Positions 1 through 10,211 of a stretch of 64,000 nucleotides of DNA are shown here, piece after piece. Every line of letters starts with the position of its first letter. Position 1 is the stretch's first letter. A program made the position numbers and the translations under genes. The stretch lies in contig JAFFJZ010000013.1 in NCBI GenBank assembly GCA_018340375.1, positions 2,334,501 to 2,398,500 of the forward strand, given 5' to 3'. This DNA comes from Gonatopus flavifemur (Eukaryota; Arthropoda; Insecta; Hymenoptera; Dryinidae). The notes under the pieces are model-generated. The model saw only the letters and a list, made by a program, of their open reading frames with translations, was not told where the DNA came from and searched no databases.

Positions 1-420
1 TCTTGAACTTGATGAACAGACACTCATTTTCATGATGTATAACGGACCGACAAGTTCACCAACTGCGACAATCTTATTGTTTTGCCGAATAATGACACCT
101 TCACTGTTGGATATAATGTCATTTCCCTGTTCAGCGGCTCTGCGGACAGAGAAAAGTTGTTGACGAATATTCGGCACGTACCAAACATCCTTCGAAACAG
201 CTGTTGACTACTTCTTGTTTACGCACAACTCGATATTAACACTGCCCGATCCATACGCAAGAACAAATTCACTCCCGGCTGTTTGAACACGTCGCGAGAT
301 TGAAAACTTCTCGAAAGTAGCGAAATGTTTTTCATTTGCAGACACGTGATGTGTCGTCACAGAATCTGAAATCCAAACGTCAGCACTGTCGACGTGCATA
401 CTTGCTGCACAATTAGTCAT
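1..420 (-). pseudogene. Copia-type pol fragment: protease and pre-integrase start, truncated by the window edge
   Basis: This is the start of a Copia-class pol region on the minus strand, just downstream of its gag. The segment 208-420 reads WISDSVTTHHVSA, matching the retroviral-type aspartic protease motif of Copia elements (usually D-S-G-A-T), with the glycine replaced by valine. An in-frame TAG at 208-210 interrupts the frame. Beyond it the same frame reads VWYVPNIRQQLFSVRRAAE, typical of the pre-integrase region. The frame differs by one from gag, so a frameshift lies between 420 and 478, although Copia elements normally have one continuous gag-pol frame. Loss of the protease glycine, the stop and the frameshift say this copy is dead. 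Integrase and reverse transcriptase would lie left of position 1. Confidence 0.85.
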
Positions 421-475
421 CAGAAATGAAATCGGTTCATTATTTTTCTTTGAGTTGGAATCAGAATTATCATTA

Positions 476-1297
476 TTAGTTACTGTTTAACCCTTCTGCA
501 GCTATTCGTTCGCTACAATTTGCGATAAGGTGACCAACTTCCTTGCAATATAAACATGAACGCTTTCCTTCTTTCTTTGACTGGTTCGAATTCACGGTCC
601 GTTCATCTAACTTCGATTTCACGTAGAAAGCGCCACCTGTCTGACGACCCCCGCACGTCGTCAGCAAATTCTCGATCGAGCGTAAATTTTCAATGAGGGA
701 GTTTGTCGTTTGTTCTGCTTGAGGAACGCGATACCAAGTGGATCGATAATATTGATATTCAGGACCCACTGTCTTGGATATGCGGTGATGAAGTAATGAG
801 TGAGGCAGAGTTGCATTTGGATTACCTTTCCGAAGTTCATTACACAGATCGTCAAACAAATTTGCAAGTTGAGACGTATGCTTTGTGATCGAAGTGACGT
901 CATCCTTTGTGGTTTCGAAGAAACAATCGAACAGCGTATACAACCTTTCCAAAGAAGATTGCTCAAATACTGACATGAGAGTATCCCATATATCTTTGGC
1001 ATCAGTCTTTCTGCGAATATGTATAGCTGGTTCCTCGTCTAGAGTCGTACCAATTATACGAGCTGCTCGAGCGTTATCTCGCTGCCAACGTCGATGGTCG
1101 TCAGATGGTTGTGCGTCTCCCTGTGGTGCCGCTGGACAAACTCTTGTACCATCGACGACCGAATACAAACATTGTTCCTTTAAACAAAGTTCAATCTGCC
1201 AGTTCCAGGTTTCCCAATGTTCTTGGCTAGCTAATTTCTGGATGATAGCTATAGCACGACCACTATCGTCAGTTTTTTGCTGTGTCGCGTCAGCCAT
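476..1297 (-). CDS. gag: Copia-type gag polyprotein
   Basis: This 273-residue open frame is the capsid/nucleocapsid part of a Copia LTR retrotransposon. It starts at a methionine followed by ADATQQK. The middle has the gag-polypeptide (UBN2-like) pattern with W-x-x-W near residues 28-32, IWDTLMSVFEQSS near residue 105 and a leucine-rich helical stretch. A CCHC zinc knuckle, CLYCKEVGHLIANC, lies near the C terminus (about residues 248-261) and is expected to bind the element's RNA. The frame ends at 476 and the protease continues in another frame. The leader, primer binding site and LTR lie immediately upstream on the minus strand. Gag itself has no internal stop and is the best preserved part of this copy. 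Confidence 0.85.
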   Translation of the reverse strand: MADATQQKTDDSGRAIAIIQKLASQEHWETWNWQIELCLKEQCLYSVVDGTRVCPAAPQGDAQPSDDHRRWQRDNARAARIIGTTLDEEPAIHIRRKTDAKDIWDTLMSVFEQSSLERLYTLFDCFFETTKDDVTSITKHTSQLANLFDDLCNELRKGNPNATLPHSLLHHRISKTVGPEYQYYRSTWYRVPQAEQTTNSLIENLRSIENLLTTCGGRQTGGAFYVKSKLDERTVNSNQSKKEGKRSCLYCKEVGHLIANCSERIAAEGLNSN

Positions 1298-1377
1298 TTT
1301 TTTTTTCTTTCACGAATTCACAAATGTATCGATCGATTTATCACTCACTTTCCACCGAACGAGCACCTAAAGCGTAT

Positions 1378-1391
1378 CTAGGCCCATAACC
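1378..1391 (-). promoter_or_regulatory. Copia primer binding site (internal tRNA-iMet type)
   Basis: Read on the minus strand this is GGTTATGGGCCTAG, directly after the LTR end. Its complement, with ggcccataacc, matches the anticodon-stem region of insect initiator tRNA-Met rather than a tRNA 3' end. Drosophila copia is known to prime from a tRNA-iMet half molecule with this kind of site. Gag starts about 80 bases downstream. Confidence 0.7.
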
Positions 1392-1680
1392 TGGTATGGT
1401 GAAAGTAAAACGATCAACTCAAGTTTCATATGCGAATATATTTATTATAAAATATGTTAGTTACATATTGGAAAGAATTGAACGCTCGGAAACGGACCGA
1501 CGCGCACGAACGCTATGATGCTAATAACAGAAGATAAAAAAATGCAGGAGGCAGAGCATCGTTGGTATTTTATGATCAGAATAGATGGCGCCACATGTGA
1601 CACTCATGGTGCAGTTCATTCTATTTCTAACAGGCCAGACGATTCCAAGGTGGATAATCTCGTGGATAATTCCGCCACAG
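1392..1680 (-). repeat. 5' LTR of the Copia element
   Basis: The inner edge is fixed by the primer binding site: the minus-strand LTR ends in ...ACCATACCA before GGTTATGGG. The outer edge is placed at the minus-strand TGTGGCGGAATT, giving a TG...CA-type LTR of about 289 bp, a usual Copia size. The partner LTR is outside the window, so the outer boundary is an estimate. Confidence 0.55.
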
Positions 1681-1747
1681 TGTTGGATAAAGAATTCATT
1701 TGATCCCAAACGCGTTGAGCTGGTTGCTGAGTTTCGAACAAGCAGAA

Positions 1748-1996
1748 TCAACGATGCTCTGAATTTCCGATAAAAAAACCTGACTGATCCAACACGCCAT
1801 CAAATTTTTCCGCAAGATCAACAGAAGTATCAGAAGACGGAAGAGGCCCCTTGCAGTCAATCAGTACTTCATCATGCCATGGATGGTGACTTCTCGCTAA
1901 ACACGACGAACCAGGATGAGATATAACACTGCATGAAGCACAAGATACCGGTTTATTCACAACTCTGGAACATCCTTCACACACTTTTTCAGGCAT
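1748..1996 (-). CDS. Fragment with a PHD-like zinc finger
   Basis: A short open frame (82 residues from the methionine preceding PEKVCEGC) contains C-x2-C-x9-C-x2-C-x4-H-x4-C, read as CEGCSRVVNKPVSCASC then SVISHPGSSC. Similar small cysteine/histidine fingers occur at the N terminus of many multicopy insect proteins, including transposon-encoded ones. I do not recognise the protein. A longer in-frame start exists at 2089 but its extra residues look random. It lies between the Copia LTR and the palindromic element and may be a relic of a further transposon. Confidence 0.35.
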   Translation of the reverse strand: MPEKVCEGCSRVVNKPVSCASCSVISHPGSSCLARSHHPWHDEVLIDCKGPLPSSDTSVDLAEKFDGVLDQSGFFIGNSEHR

Positions 1997-2348
1997 TTTT
2001 GAGTTTATATGATGATACAAAAATTTTTGAATTCCAATAAACGGCAAGTATGAGATCCACTGTACCGAGGTAAACACACACGCACACACGAAGAGTGTCT
2101 TATCATACGGGAGTACACGAGATGTGCATAAGTATCAACAAATGGGATAGACCTCGTGGAAACAATATGTAACAACGGGTGAATAAACCAATGTATTAGG
2201 AATAGATTCACTAGAAATCGCGTGCAAAAACTCAGTCGTTCGGGAAAATTCACACAATAATTAAGTGGGCACGATGAATCATCAAATTACAAAATTTTGT
2301 AGAGAGCGAAACATTCCACGTTGTCACAACCTCACGGCGGTTCTCAAC
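1997..2348. other. No feature seen
   Basis: AT-rich sequence between the zinc-finger fragment and the palindromic element. It has a short (AC)n-like patch near 2076-2095 and no convincing coding or RNA signal. Confidence 0.5.
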
Positions 2349-3238
2349 TGTCATTTCTCTGGTGAACAATCCAATTTCACGTCCAATTATTATTTTTTAT
2401 GTCATTACATCGTCAAGTTATCAATATCCTCAATGTTTCAAAATGCACTCGCGGATTTGACCAAGTACCGGTTCGAGTCGATTGAAAATTTCCCAAATAT
2501 TCGTGTCCGTGAGATATAGATCGATCGATTCAAAATCTTCTGAAAAGAAAAATGAATATCACTCCAGAGGAACGTTTCGGGAGGAGCGTACTTGCGAATT
2601 TCATCAAAGCCTTTGGCAATTTGATGACAAAATTCCAAAAATTCGTCTGTATGGAATAAAGACCGATCGATCCGAAATGTTCTAAAATGGAATATGTCCA
2701 GCACTTGAGAGAAATGTTTTTAAAAGAGGTTACTCGCAAATTTCATCGAATCCTTTGACAAATTGATGAGAAATTTCAAGAATTCGTCTCCGTGGAATAT
2801 AGACCGATCGATTCGAAACCTTCTGTGGAGGAAAAACAATATCACTGCAGAGGAACGTTTTGAAAGGAGCGTACTCGCAAATACCATCAAAGTCTTCGGC
2901 AATCTGATGACAAAATTTGAAAACCCCGTCTCTATCGAATAAAGACCGATCGATCCGAAATGTTCTGAAATGAAAAATGAATAGCACTTCAGAGGAACTT
3001 TTTCGAGAAGTGCGTTCGCAAACTTTGTACTCCTTCCCGCATCACTCAGCAGGTGAAGTACAAGCGAATGCGTTCTTTTTGAACTCTGAGAAGAAGCACT
3101 GTAAAAAGGAAGACTCATCATCATATTGATTTGATGACTGAATTCAAGACGCAGCCAAAAGTAGACCCATTAATCTGAAATTCAGCATGAATGAGGACTG
3201 CTTAGATGGGATCTAGTACTGGCTTGAAATTCAGCCAA
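2349..3238 (-). repeat. Left arm of the palindromic element
   Basis: Inverted counterpart of 10212-11101. It contains four tandem units of about 141 bp, each marked by the core ATCGATCGGTCT (ATCGATCGATCT in the outermost). Units alternate between two subtypes, giving a ~282-bp higher-order period. The frames open across this arm are by-products of the repeat; the same peptide appears from the right arm. Confidence 0.85.
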
Positions 3239-3284
3239 TGATCCAGCTGAAAACAATCTGTTAGAGACGAGGTGAAAAAAAAAT

Positions 3285-3365
3285 CATCTCCACGAGAATT
3301 GAACGTGGGTCTTCAGGTTCAGACGCCGACGCTCTATCACTCCAGCCATTGAAGGTTGATTGCAC
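3285..3365 (-). repeat. tRNA-like head of a SINE or tRNA relic
   Basis: On the minus strand TGGCTGGAGTGATAGAGCG resembles a tRNA D-arm/A-box, followed by an anticodon-like stem and a T-arm-like CCACG-TTCAATT-CTCGTGG. A homopolymer follows (poly-A on the plus strand at 3274-3283). No acceptor stem or clean cloverleaf is present, so it is not a functional tRNA gene; a tRNA-derived SINE fragment is the likely origin. Confidence 0.4.
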
Positions 3366-3697
3366 AGTCAGACATTTTTGGCATATCTCAACTTGCACTC
3401 ATATACCACACAAGTTCAGAAACAATTTCCGAAGAATTCAATTGGAAGTTGAAGGCTTCAATAGAGTGGCTATAATTCGCATGTGAATATGCATTGATTA
3501 TTATTTTTTTTTTTGAGCCTCGTTCATACCTTCGTCGGGATAAGACGTGTTTACGAGCGTGTGATTACGAGTTCCTATTTACGTTGAAGTCTATCAATTC
3601 GAAGCGAGTGAATTGTTTGGTGACACGCGAGTGCCAGGGCTTTGCCTGGTCGGCGTGCACCTTTGTTGCACCTTCCTTAAAACTGTTTCAAAAAATA

Positions 3698-4951
3698 ATG
3701 CAAGAGTCTCTGACTGCAGAGGTTTTTGCACTCCTTACAGTAAATATGACCTCACCCACACCAAAATCCAGTTCTTATGCAAGAGCAGTGCAGCAAGTGC
3801 GATGTCCCACAGAAGAAAAAGCAATTGTACTAGATTCGATGGAGGGTTTATCAATTCGGGATTACACCATGGCGATTGGAAATTGATTTCAACCAATTAA
3901 TATTCGATATGTGTCACGTATATCTCACAGACGAATTTGTTTATATTTGAGTTCAAAGGAATTTGTAGACAGACTCACTGTAAATCCTACGTTTGTAAAC
4001 GTTGGCTCTCACTCGCTGGTTATTCGACCGTTAATCTCCGAATCAAAACGGATTATTCTATCTAACGTGTGTCCAATAATCCCGTCTCCAGTTATAGAAG
4101 AAAGACTAGCAGAATTTGATATCAAGCCCGCTTCGAATATCACTAATATCAGAGCCACCATAAATGCCCCAGGATACGAACATGCCCTTAGTTTTCGTCG
4201 ACAAATGTACATTCGTCTGGAAGACGTAGAAAAATTGCCTCTAAGCATCCAGATGAATTTCGACAACACGGACTATCAGATATATCTTTCTACGGAAAAA
4301 CTTGTTTGTTTTCCATGTAAAGAGGGTGGTCATCTTGCCAAATTCTGTAGAAATGGGGAGCCAACTCCTAGTGCTCAAAAATCAACATCGATCAATACTC
4401 AAGAAAAGGGCGTAGGAAATGAAAAAAATCAATCAACGATTACAGAAACATCTCTTCAAATGGACCATCAATTTCAGACGCCACCTCTCCCAATGAATAG
4501 TAAAAGACCTTTGTCTAGCGCCTCCTCGCAAAAAAGTACTGTTAATGAAACCACAAACACGAAGAACAAAGGGGAAGAAACGAGACTCAAGAAAAAGGCT
4601 AAAAAACAAAAGAAATCTTCTGATATATCCTATACCATTGATGACATTGTTGGAAAATTAGAACCAATCAGGGAACATCTCCAAACGAATGCTGGCAAAT
4701 ACCCACTTGACTTCGAAAAGCTTTCTGAATTCATCTTGGATACAAATGGACAACCGGATATTATAGGCATTCTTCAAGCATACACAAGTGACAAGACGGC
4801 CGTACTCAACATGCTTACAGATTTGTATGGTTTTCTTGACGACCGAAGTTTGAAAAGCCGTTTTACAAGGATCAGAAGACGAATTCAAAATCCAGTTACC
4901 GAAGATAATACTAGCAACGATTTGAGCTCTTCTGATGACATCAACATTTGA
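3698..4951 (+). pseudogene. LINE ORF1 (gag-like, CCHC zinc knuckle)
   Basis: This frame would encode about 417 residues of the LINE's RNA-binding protein but carries an in-frame TGA at 3884-3886 (codon 63). After the stop the frame stays open from 3887 to 4951. The C-terminal half has one CCHC knuckle, CFPCKEGGHLAKFC, preceded by a conserved-looking fold of the I-type ORF1, then a lysine-rich basic stretch (TRLKKKAKKQKKSS) and an acidic-serine tail. The start at 3698 is the first methionine of the frame after the 5' untranslated region; 3746 is an alternative. ORF2 begins inside its last codons. Confidence 0.75.
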
Positions 4952-5672
4952 GTTCAGAATGGATAAGTTCAAGACGCCTTTGAAAGTATTGTTTTGGAAT
5001 GCTAGGAGCATTTCAAAGCGAAAAGAAGAGCTTCAGGTCATCCTTCAGGACGTTGACATTTTCGTATGTGTTGAAACGTGGCTACAGCCTACAGAAAACC
5101 TTAATTTTACGGGCTTTGTTACTCATAGGAAAGATAGAACTTACTCTAGAGGCGGGGGGACTCTCATTTTACTGCGCAGAAATTTGGCTTTCTTTGAATT
5201 GAAGAACTTAAAGTCTCCCGATCAGTCAGTGGGAATATGTGGGGTACAACTTACGAATACCACTCCGGCTCTCGATTTGATTGTATGTTACAAAGCTCCT
5301 AGTCACGTACTCACACAAGCTCAATGGGATACCATTGTTGATAATATAAAAGAAAATCATTGCACGCTTTTCATTGGGGATTTGAACTCACATCATAATA
5401 TTTGGAATTGCGACAACACAGACACAAATGGTAGGAGATTTATGTACAGCATTGAAAATAACAGTTCATTTTCGCACAATGGAAACTCATCAACGCACGT
5501 AGATGTACACAGGAACAAGAAATCTAATATAGATCTCGTACTTTCTACTATGAAAATAGCTGAAGAAATCGAAGTGAGAGTAAGCGACGAAACATGGGGT
5601 TCTGATCACTATCCAATCTTTACGATGGTGAACATTGAGAAAAATTATTACAAAAAAAATCTTCCAAAATAA
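4935..5672 (+). pseudogene. LINE ORF2 part 1: apurinic/apyrimidinic-type endonuclease
   Basis: First 245 residues of ORF2, an EEP-superfamily endonuclease that nicks target DNA for target-primed reverse transcription. Catalytic landmarks are all visible: FWNARS near the N terminus, VETW, YKAPSH, GDLNSHHNIW, NIDLVLS and the terminal SDHYP. The frame overlaps ORF1 by 17 bases; a second methionine sits at 4959. It ends at a TAA just after an A-rich run (5650-5659), where a frameshift is likely because homologous coding resumes in another frame at 5699. Confidence 0.8.
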
Positions 5673-5698
5673 AATCAAAGAGAACGGAGTGCACGAAA

Positions 5699-6229
5699 TT
5701 GCAAAATGAACTTGAAAAGAATTACTCGTATTTCCTTACTCCCGATTATGATCAACTAAAACCCAGCGAAAAATATGATGGCTTTGTTAAAATGACAACA
5801 GAATCCGTTAAGAACAGTTCTCCTATCAGAAAAACAGCGAGAAGCTTTAAGAAAAATAATCTAGTCCCATGGTGGGATGCGGAATGTAGTGAAATCAAAC
5901 GACTGAGAAAAGCCGCGTACAAAAAATGGGAATTCACCAATAATCTCGAAGACCTTATAAATGATAAAAAAAACTATGCGCATTAACCAAAAAGACCTTT
6001 AAGCGTAAAAAAAATGATTATTTCAAAGCATTCGCAAAAAGCGTCAATTTTCGTACTAGCGCTAATTTTGTCTGGAATATATGCAAAATCCTTAAAAACA
6101 AATGGATAAAAGTTACCCCCAGTCATGCAAAAGAAAATCTCCAAACAGCAAGTAAAATAATAGAAAACTTGAATAAAATTTGTCCCCCCTGGGCTCATAC
6201 GGATGCGAATTGGGTACCTCAGTGCCGAG
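5699..6229 (+). pseudogene. LINE ORF2 part 2: linker between endonuclease and RT
   Basis: Coding-like sequence rich in lysine and including PWWDAECSEIKRLRKAA, a pattern common between endonuclease and RT in LINE ORF2 proteins. The frame breaks near 5975-5990 and continues in a third frame to the edge of the hAT MITE at 6229. Joining the two sides of the MITE minus one target-duplication copy keeps the frame, so the coding region was continuous there when the MITE landed. Confidence 0.65.
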
Positions 6230-6948
6230 TAGGGGTGTGCGGGTAGCACTTTTTATCGGGTCGGGTCGGGTTCGGGTATTTGTATTTCTTTTCGGGTCGG
6301 GTCGGGTCGGGTACCCGATTAAATCGGGTTTTCCAAGTCGGGTACCCGAATATAATAAAATCGCTTGAATTTAATATTTTCAACTTCTATTCGAAGTTGC
6401 CATTGCCGTTGATATTTTAAGAACAAATTGTCTTGAGCGATTGTAGGAATAAGGGGATTTCATATGAATTCAATTCTAATATGAAGAATGCCATATTCAC
6501 TACAAGTCTATTAGGGTTGTTACTCCATGTAATTGATTATGCAGCGCATTAAGAAACCTCCAAATTGCTTCATGGAATGTTTATATTTATTTTTTAATTC
6601 AATTAAAAAATATAATCACATTTATATCTCATAAATAATATATTATCTAATTTTTTATTTAGTAACCACAATATAGAATCTTGAATATCAATGAAAATAA
6701 ATATTCTTCTTATAAATATCATTCTTTTTTCATATTTTCCAATTTGAATGGAGGGAGCACAACTCTTCCACATGTTCTTTCAGCAATCTTGATCGAGTTG
6801 CTGTCACAATATTTCCTGCTGAGGAAAACGTTTGCTATATTTGAATTACCCGAATGTAATCGGGTACCCGAAAAACTCGGGTAATTGAAAAACCCGACCC
6901 GACCCGACCCGATAAAAACCCGATGACTCGGGTACCCGCACACCCCTA
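6230..6948. mobile_element. hAT-type non-autonomous element, 719 bp, with perfect 8-bp target duplication
   Basis: Terminal inverted repeats TAGGGGTGTGCGGGTA / TACCCGCACACCCCTA are flanked by exact 8-bp duplications GTGCCGAG at 6222-6229 and 6949-6956, which is the hAT signature. The subterminal regions are packed with GGGTCGGGTC and CGGGTACCCG motifs in opposite orientation at the two ends, a known style of hAT subterminal repeat. No transposase frame is present. It sits inside LINE ORF2. Confidence 0.92.
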
Positions 6949-6956
6949 GTGCCGAG

Positions 6957-8310
6957 TAAATGATTTTTTCGACATGCCCTTTGATTTTAGCGAATTTAAC
7001 ACGGCGTTGAATTCTAAAAATTCTCGCTCCGCACCAGGAATGGATGGAATTGATTATGAAATTATCATGCGACTGCCAATCAAGTTCAAACTGTTACTCT
7101 TGGATGTAATTAATGAAATTTACACCTCAAATGATTATCCTGTTTCATGGAAACAAAGCTTTGTACATTTTATTAAGAAATCCGACGGTGTAGGTGTGAG
7201 ACCGATAACGCTTCCTTTGTGCATGTGCAAGCTTGTTGAATCAATTATTAAAAATCGTTTGCAATGGTGGCTTGAACACAATAACGTAATTCCAAACATT
7301 CAGTCTGGATTCCGTAAAGGGAGATCTTGCACTGATAATCTCGTAAATCTCACACTCCATGTCAACGAAGCTATTATAAATAAAAAAGATCTCCTGGCAG
7401 TTTTCCTTGACGTTTCTGCCGCCTTTGACAACGTAAACTGCGATATACTACTGCCCAAACTTGCCTCAGTAGGATGCTCAGAAAAATTGATTAGATTTAT
7501 TAAGTTTCTAACTCATGAAAGATTTGTCCGTACAGACATTACAGGAGAGGAATTTAGAAATGTATATAAGGGGGCCCCCCAGGGGGGGGGGGTTCTCAGC
7601 CCATTATTGTACGTATTATATGTGTCAAATATTACGGAAAATTTGCCCAAAAGTGTCATCGTCTCCGAATTTGCAGACGACCTCGCAGTGTACTGTAGAA
7701 TATCACCTATTAAAAAATGCAGAAACGTCATCGAAAAATCGATAAATATCTCATCAAAAATCTGTTACAATTAGGCTTAGAACTCTCACCACAGAAAACT
7801 GTTTTTATTCATTTCAATAATAAAAATATCCTGCCAGGCGAAACTACAATCCAAATTGACAAAAGGACGATCAAATCCAGCGAGACAGCCCGTTTTTTGG
7901 GAATTATTTTTTATTACAAGCTAACCTTCACTCCACAAATGAAAGTGATCGAACAGAAATGTTTTAGAGCTTCAAATATCGTTAAATTCTTATGTGGTAC
8001 TTGGTGGGGTCCTGATTCGGAAACACTTATCACATTGTACAAGAGTTTTGTGAGATCCAAAATGGATTATGGAGGTTTTGTTTATTCTCCTACTCACCAA
8101 AACTTCATAGAACAGCTAGAGAGGATTCAATATAGCGCAATCAGAGCGGCTTTGGGATACCGAATCAGTACACCCACTAACATACTGCTGGCAGAGTCTA
8201 AGCTACCTCTCTTTCAGGAGAGGATAAAATCTCTATGTAATTGCTACTTGAGTAAAGTAATGTCCAACACAAATTCTTCTACATATAATACGATACAAAA
8301 GTTTTTTTGA
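6957..8310 (+). pseudogene. LINE ORF2 part 3: reverse transcriptase
   Basis: Reverse transcriptase domain. Visible motifs are SAPGMDGIDYEII, FRKGRSCTDNLVNL, VFLDVSAAFDNV with the first catalytic aspartate, GAPQGGGVLSPLLY and FADDLAVYC with the catalytic DD. The G-run at 7579-7590 gives PQGGGVLSP where PQGSVLSP is usual, an apparent extra residue from slippage. The frame shifts near 7720-7770 and the thumb region continues in another frame to a TGA at 8308-8310. Confidence 0.85.
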
Positions 8311-9402
8311 TTCTGCCGGAGGAAAAAAGGCTCTAGAAGTAAGATAATTTTAAGACAATGCATAGAAAACACAATGAATACCGTCGAACGATGCGATGTG
8401 AAAAATCAGTATAACATCTACTGCCACGATTATAAAACTTTGATGACCTCAATTCCTTTTGACCAGGAGTTGGGCACCAAACTGAAAGGAGGATCCGATC
8501 CTAATTCCCTCCTTAGGGAAACATTATTTGGAAAAAATGCGTATGCAATTTACACAAACGGTAGCAAGTTTCCAGGCAATGACTTTGTAGGATCACCATG
8601 TATATGTCCTGAATTAAATATTTATGTAACAAAAAATATCTATCGTGAGTCATCCATATTTATCGCAGAATGTATTGCTCTGAACGACGCTATGGATATC
8701 GCTTTGCAACACGCTCACCGTAATATTGTCATTCTTCCTGATTCACTAAGTGCCCTCCAATGTTTGCAAAGCACTAAAATTAACATCAAAATTAATTCGC
8801 ACATTCTAGAGATCAAACGAAAATATAATACCTCCTCACAGCAGAGTGCGAATAATAGTCAAATATCTTCTTCATGGATCCCGGCACATGTGGGTATCCA
8901 AGGAAATGAGAGTGTTGACGGTCTAGCAAAAGTTGCCACGGTAGAAAAAACTTCAAATCGTATCTCCATTCCCTTTTCGGATTTTTTCGGGGATTTTAAA
9001 AAGGCTGCTGAAATGAATACACAACGTATATTAGAAGAACAAAGTCTTAACAAAAGAACAAAGTATTCCAAATATTCCTATAGTGACAGAATCAAACCCT
9101 GGTACGCGTGTAAGGGTCTTCCGCGTAAATTCATTGTGACTATGAATTGGTGTAGAGCTGATCACTACAACCTTCCAGCTTCATTAGATTCAACGTGCGA
9201 ATGTGGAGCTATAAGCAGAGACTTGAATCATGTCCTGTGGCAATGCAGTCTCTACGATTCGCAGCGTAAAAAACTCATTGATCAGTTACTAAATCAAGGG
9301 TCACAATCACCGTTAAGTATAGAAATGTTTATAGCGCGATCAGATATTACTTCTTGCTTTATTGTTTTCACTTTTCTAAATGATTGTAATTTGAACATAT
9401 AA
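8311..9402 (+). pseudogene. LINE ORF2 part 4: RNase H and C terminus
   Basis: RNase H domain in the same frame as the upstream thumb region, separated only by a TGA at 8308-8310. Motifs seen are YTNGSK, FIAECIALNDAM, ILPDSLSALQCL and WIPAHVGIQGNESVDGLAK. The first catalytic aspartate of the usual YTDGS is asparagine, so RNase H activity is probably lost. A cysteine-rich tail (CECGAISRDLNHVLWQC) matches the usual C-terminal CCHC-like element. Stop TAA at 9400-9402. Confidence 0.82.
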
Positions 9403-9546
9403 AATGTTTGTCAAATACCTGTATCCACATCTATGTACATCCAAAATAAATCTCAATTGAGATTTCAACGGATGCGAATGAAGAAAAAAATTAATTATTT
9501 GTCACAATATATTGAACTGATGAAATAAAAATAAATAACCAATAAA

Positions 9547-10211
9547 CAAGATCTTTCATGTCAGATACAAAATGTGTTGGTTATGAATAAGTGTTTGATT
9601 GATAATCATCAAGATATATATCATTGATATACATGTATTGATTCAATATATATAGATTTGAGAAATTCGCTACAGTTGAACGGAAGCAATATTTGTTGTA
9701 TCGGTGGAACAAAATATTCATTTGATACAAGTATTTTTTGATTCTGTTTATAATTGATTTCTTCATCTTGGAAATCCTGATGATATAGTTTTATTTTCAG
9801 CCTAATAACTATTTGAATAGGTTTGATACTTTTTCAAACCATACCGACTGAAAGCGAGTCTACTTTATGAACTAATATAAGTAACATCAAACTGAATAAC
9901 ATTTCAGATACATTCGTCTGAATTTAATCCTCGTCATGAGATTGAATTGATATGATAGCTCAATTCAGAACACTTCTGGGAATGAGACATCAATGGATGT
10001 AAGTCTTTCTTTTTACAGTGGGAATAGCTCAATTCCAGCCAGAAATGAAGTCCAACGATTTCAATTTCAGATTGGAATGATACCTCAAGCAAGGAAGAAG
10101 AGGCTGTAAACTGTATATCTTACGGAGTCCCTATTTGCACGATTCCTCAAGTAGCTTGAGCTACCAGAATGTGAGTCGATTTCATAACAGTGCGTGCGAG
10201 ATACGCCACAA
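9547..10211. other. Inner loop DNA of the palindromic element, no gene seen
   Basis: AT-rich sequence between the LINE 3' end and the right arm. It has short repeated phrases such as agctcaattc near 9957 and 10025 but no coding, RNA or repeat signal I can support. Confidence 0.45.

Larger units (their letters stand above)
3515..9546 (+). mobile_element. I-like LINE (ORF1 gag, ORF2 endonuclease-RT-RNase H), decayed
   Basis: A nearly full-length non-LTR retrotransposon about 6.0 kb long including a 719-bp internal insertion. ORF1 has a nucleocapsid-type zinc knuckle. ORF2 has an apurinic-type endonuclease, reverse transcriptase and RNase H in order. RNase H after the RT is seen in the I group and some related clades, and the ORF overlap of 17 bases also fits. 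The 3' end is a run of AATAAA/ATAAATAA-like repeats near 9523-9546. Two in-frame stops and at least three frameshifts disable it. No target duplication was found. Confidence 0.8.

Noticed and set aside
885..1370. 161-residue plus-strand frame
   Set aside because: It is the antisense shadow of the Copia gag gene.
2438..3124. Long frames with 'FRIDRS' repeats
   Set aside because: They are readings of the 141-bp tandem units and recur in the right arm (10326-11012).
3285..3365. Functional tRNA gene
   Set aside because: A- and B-box-like parts exist but no proper acceptor or anticodon stem; more likely a SINE head.
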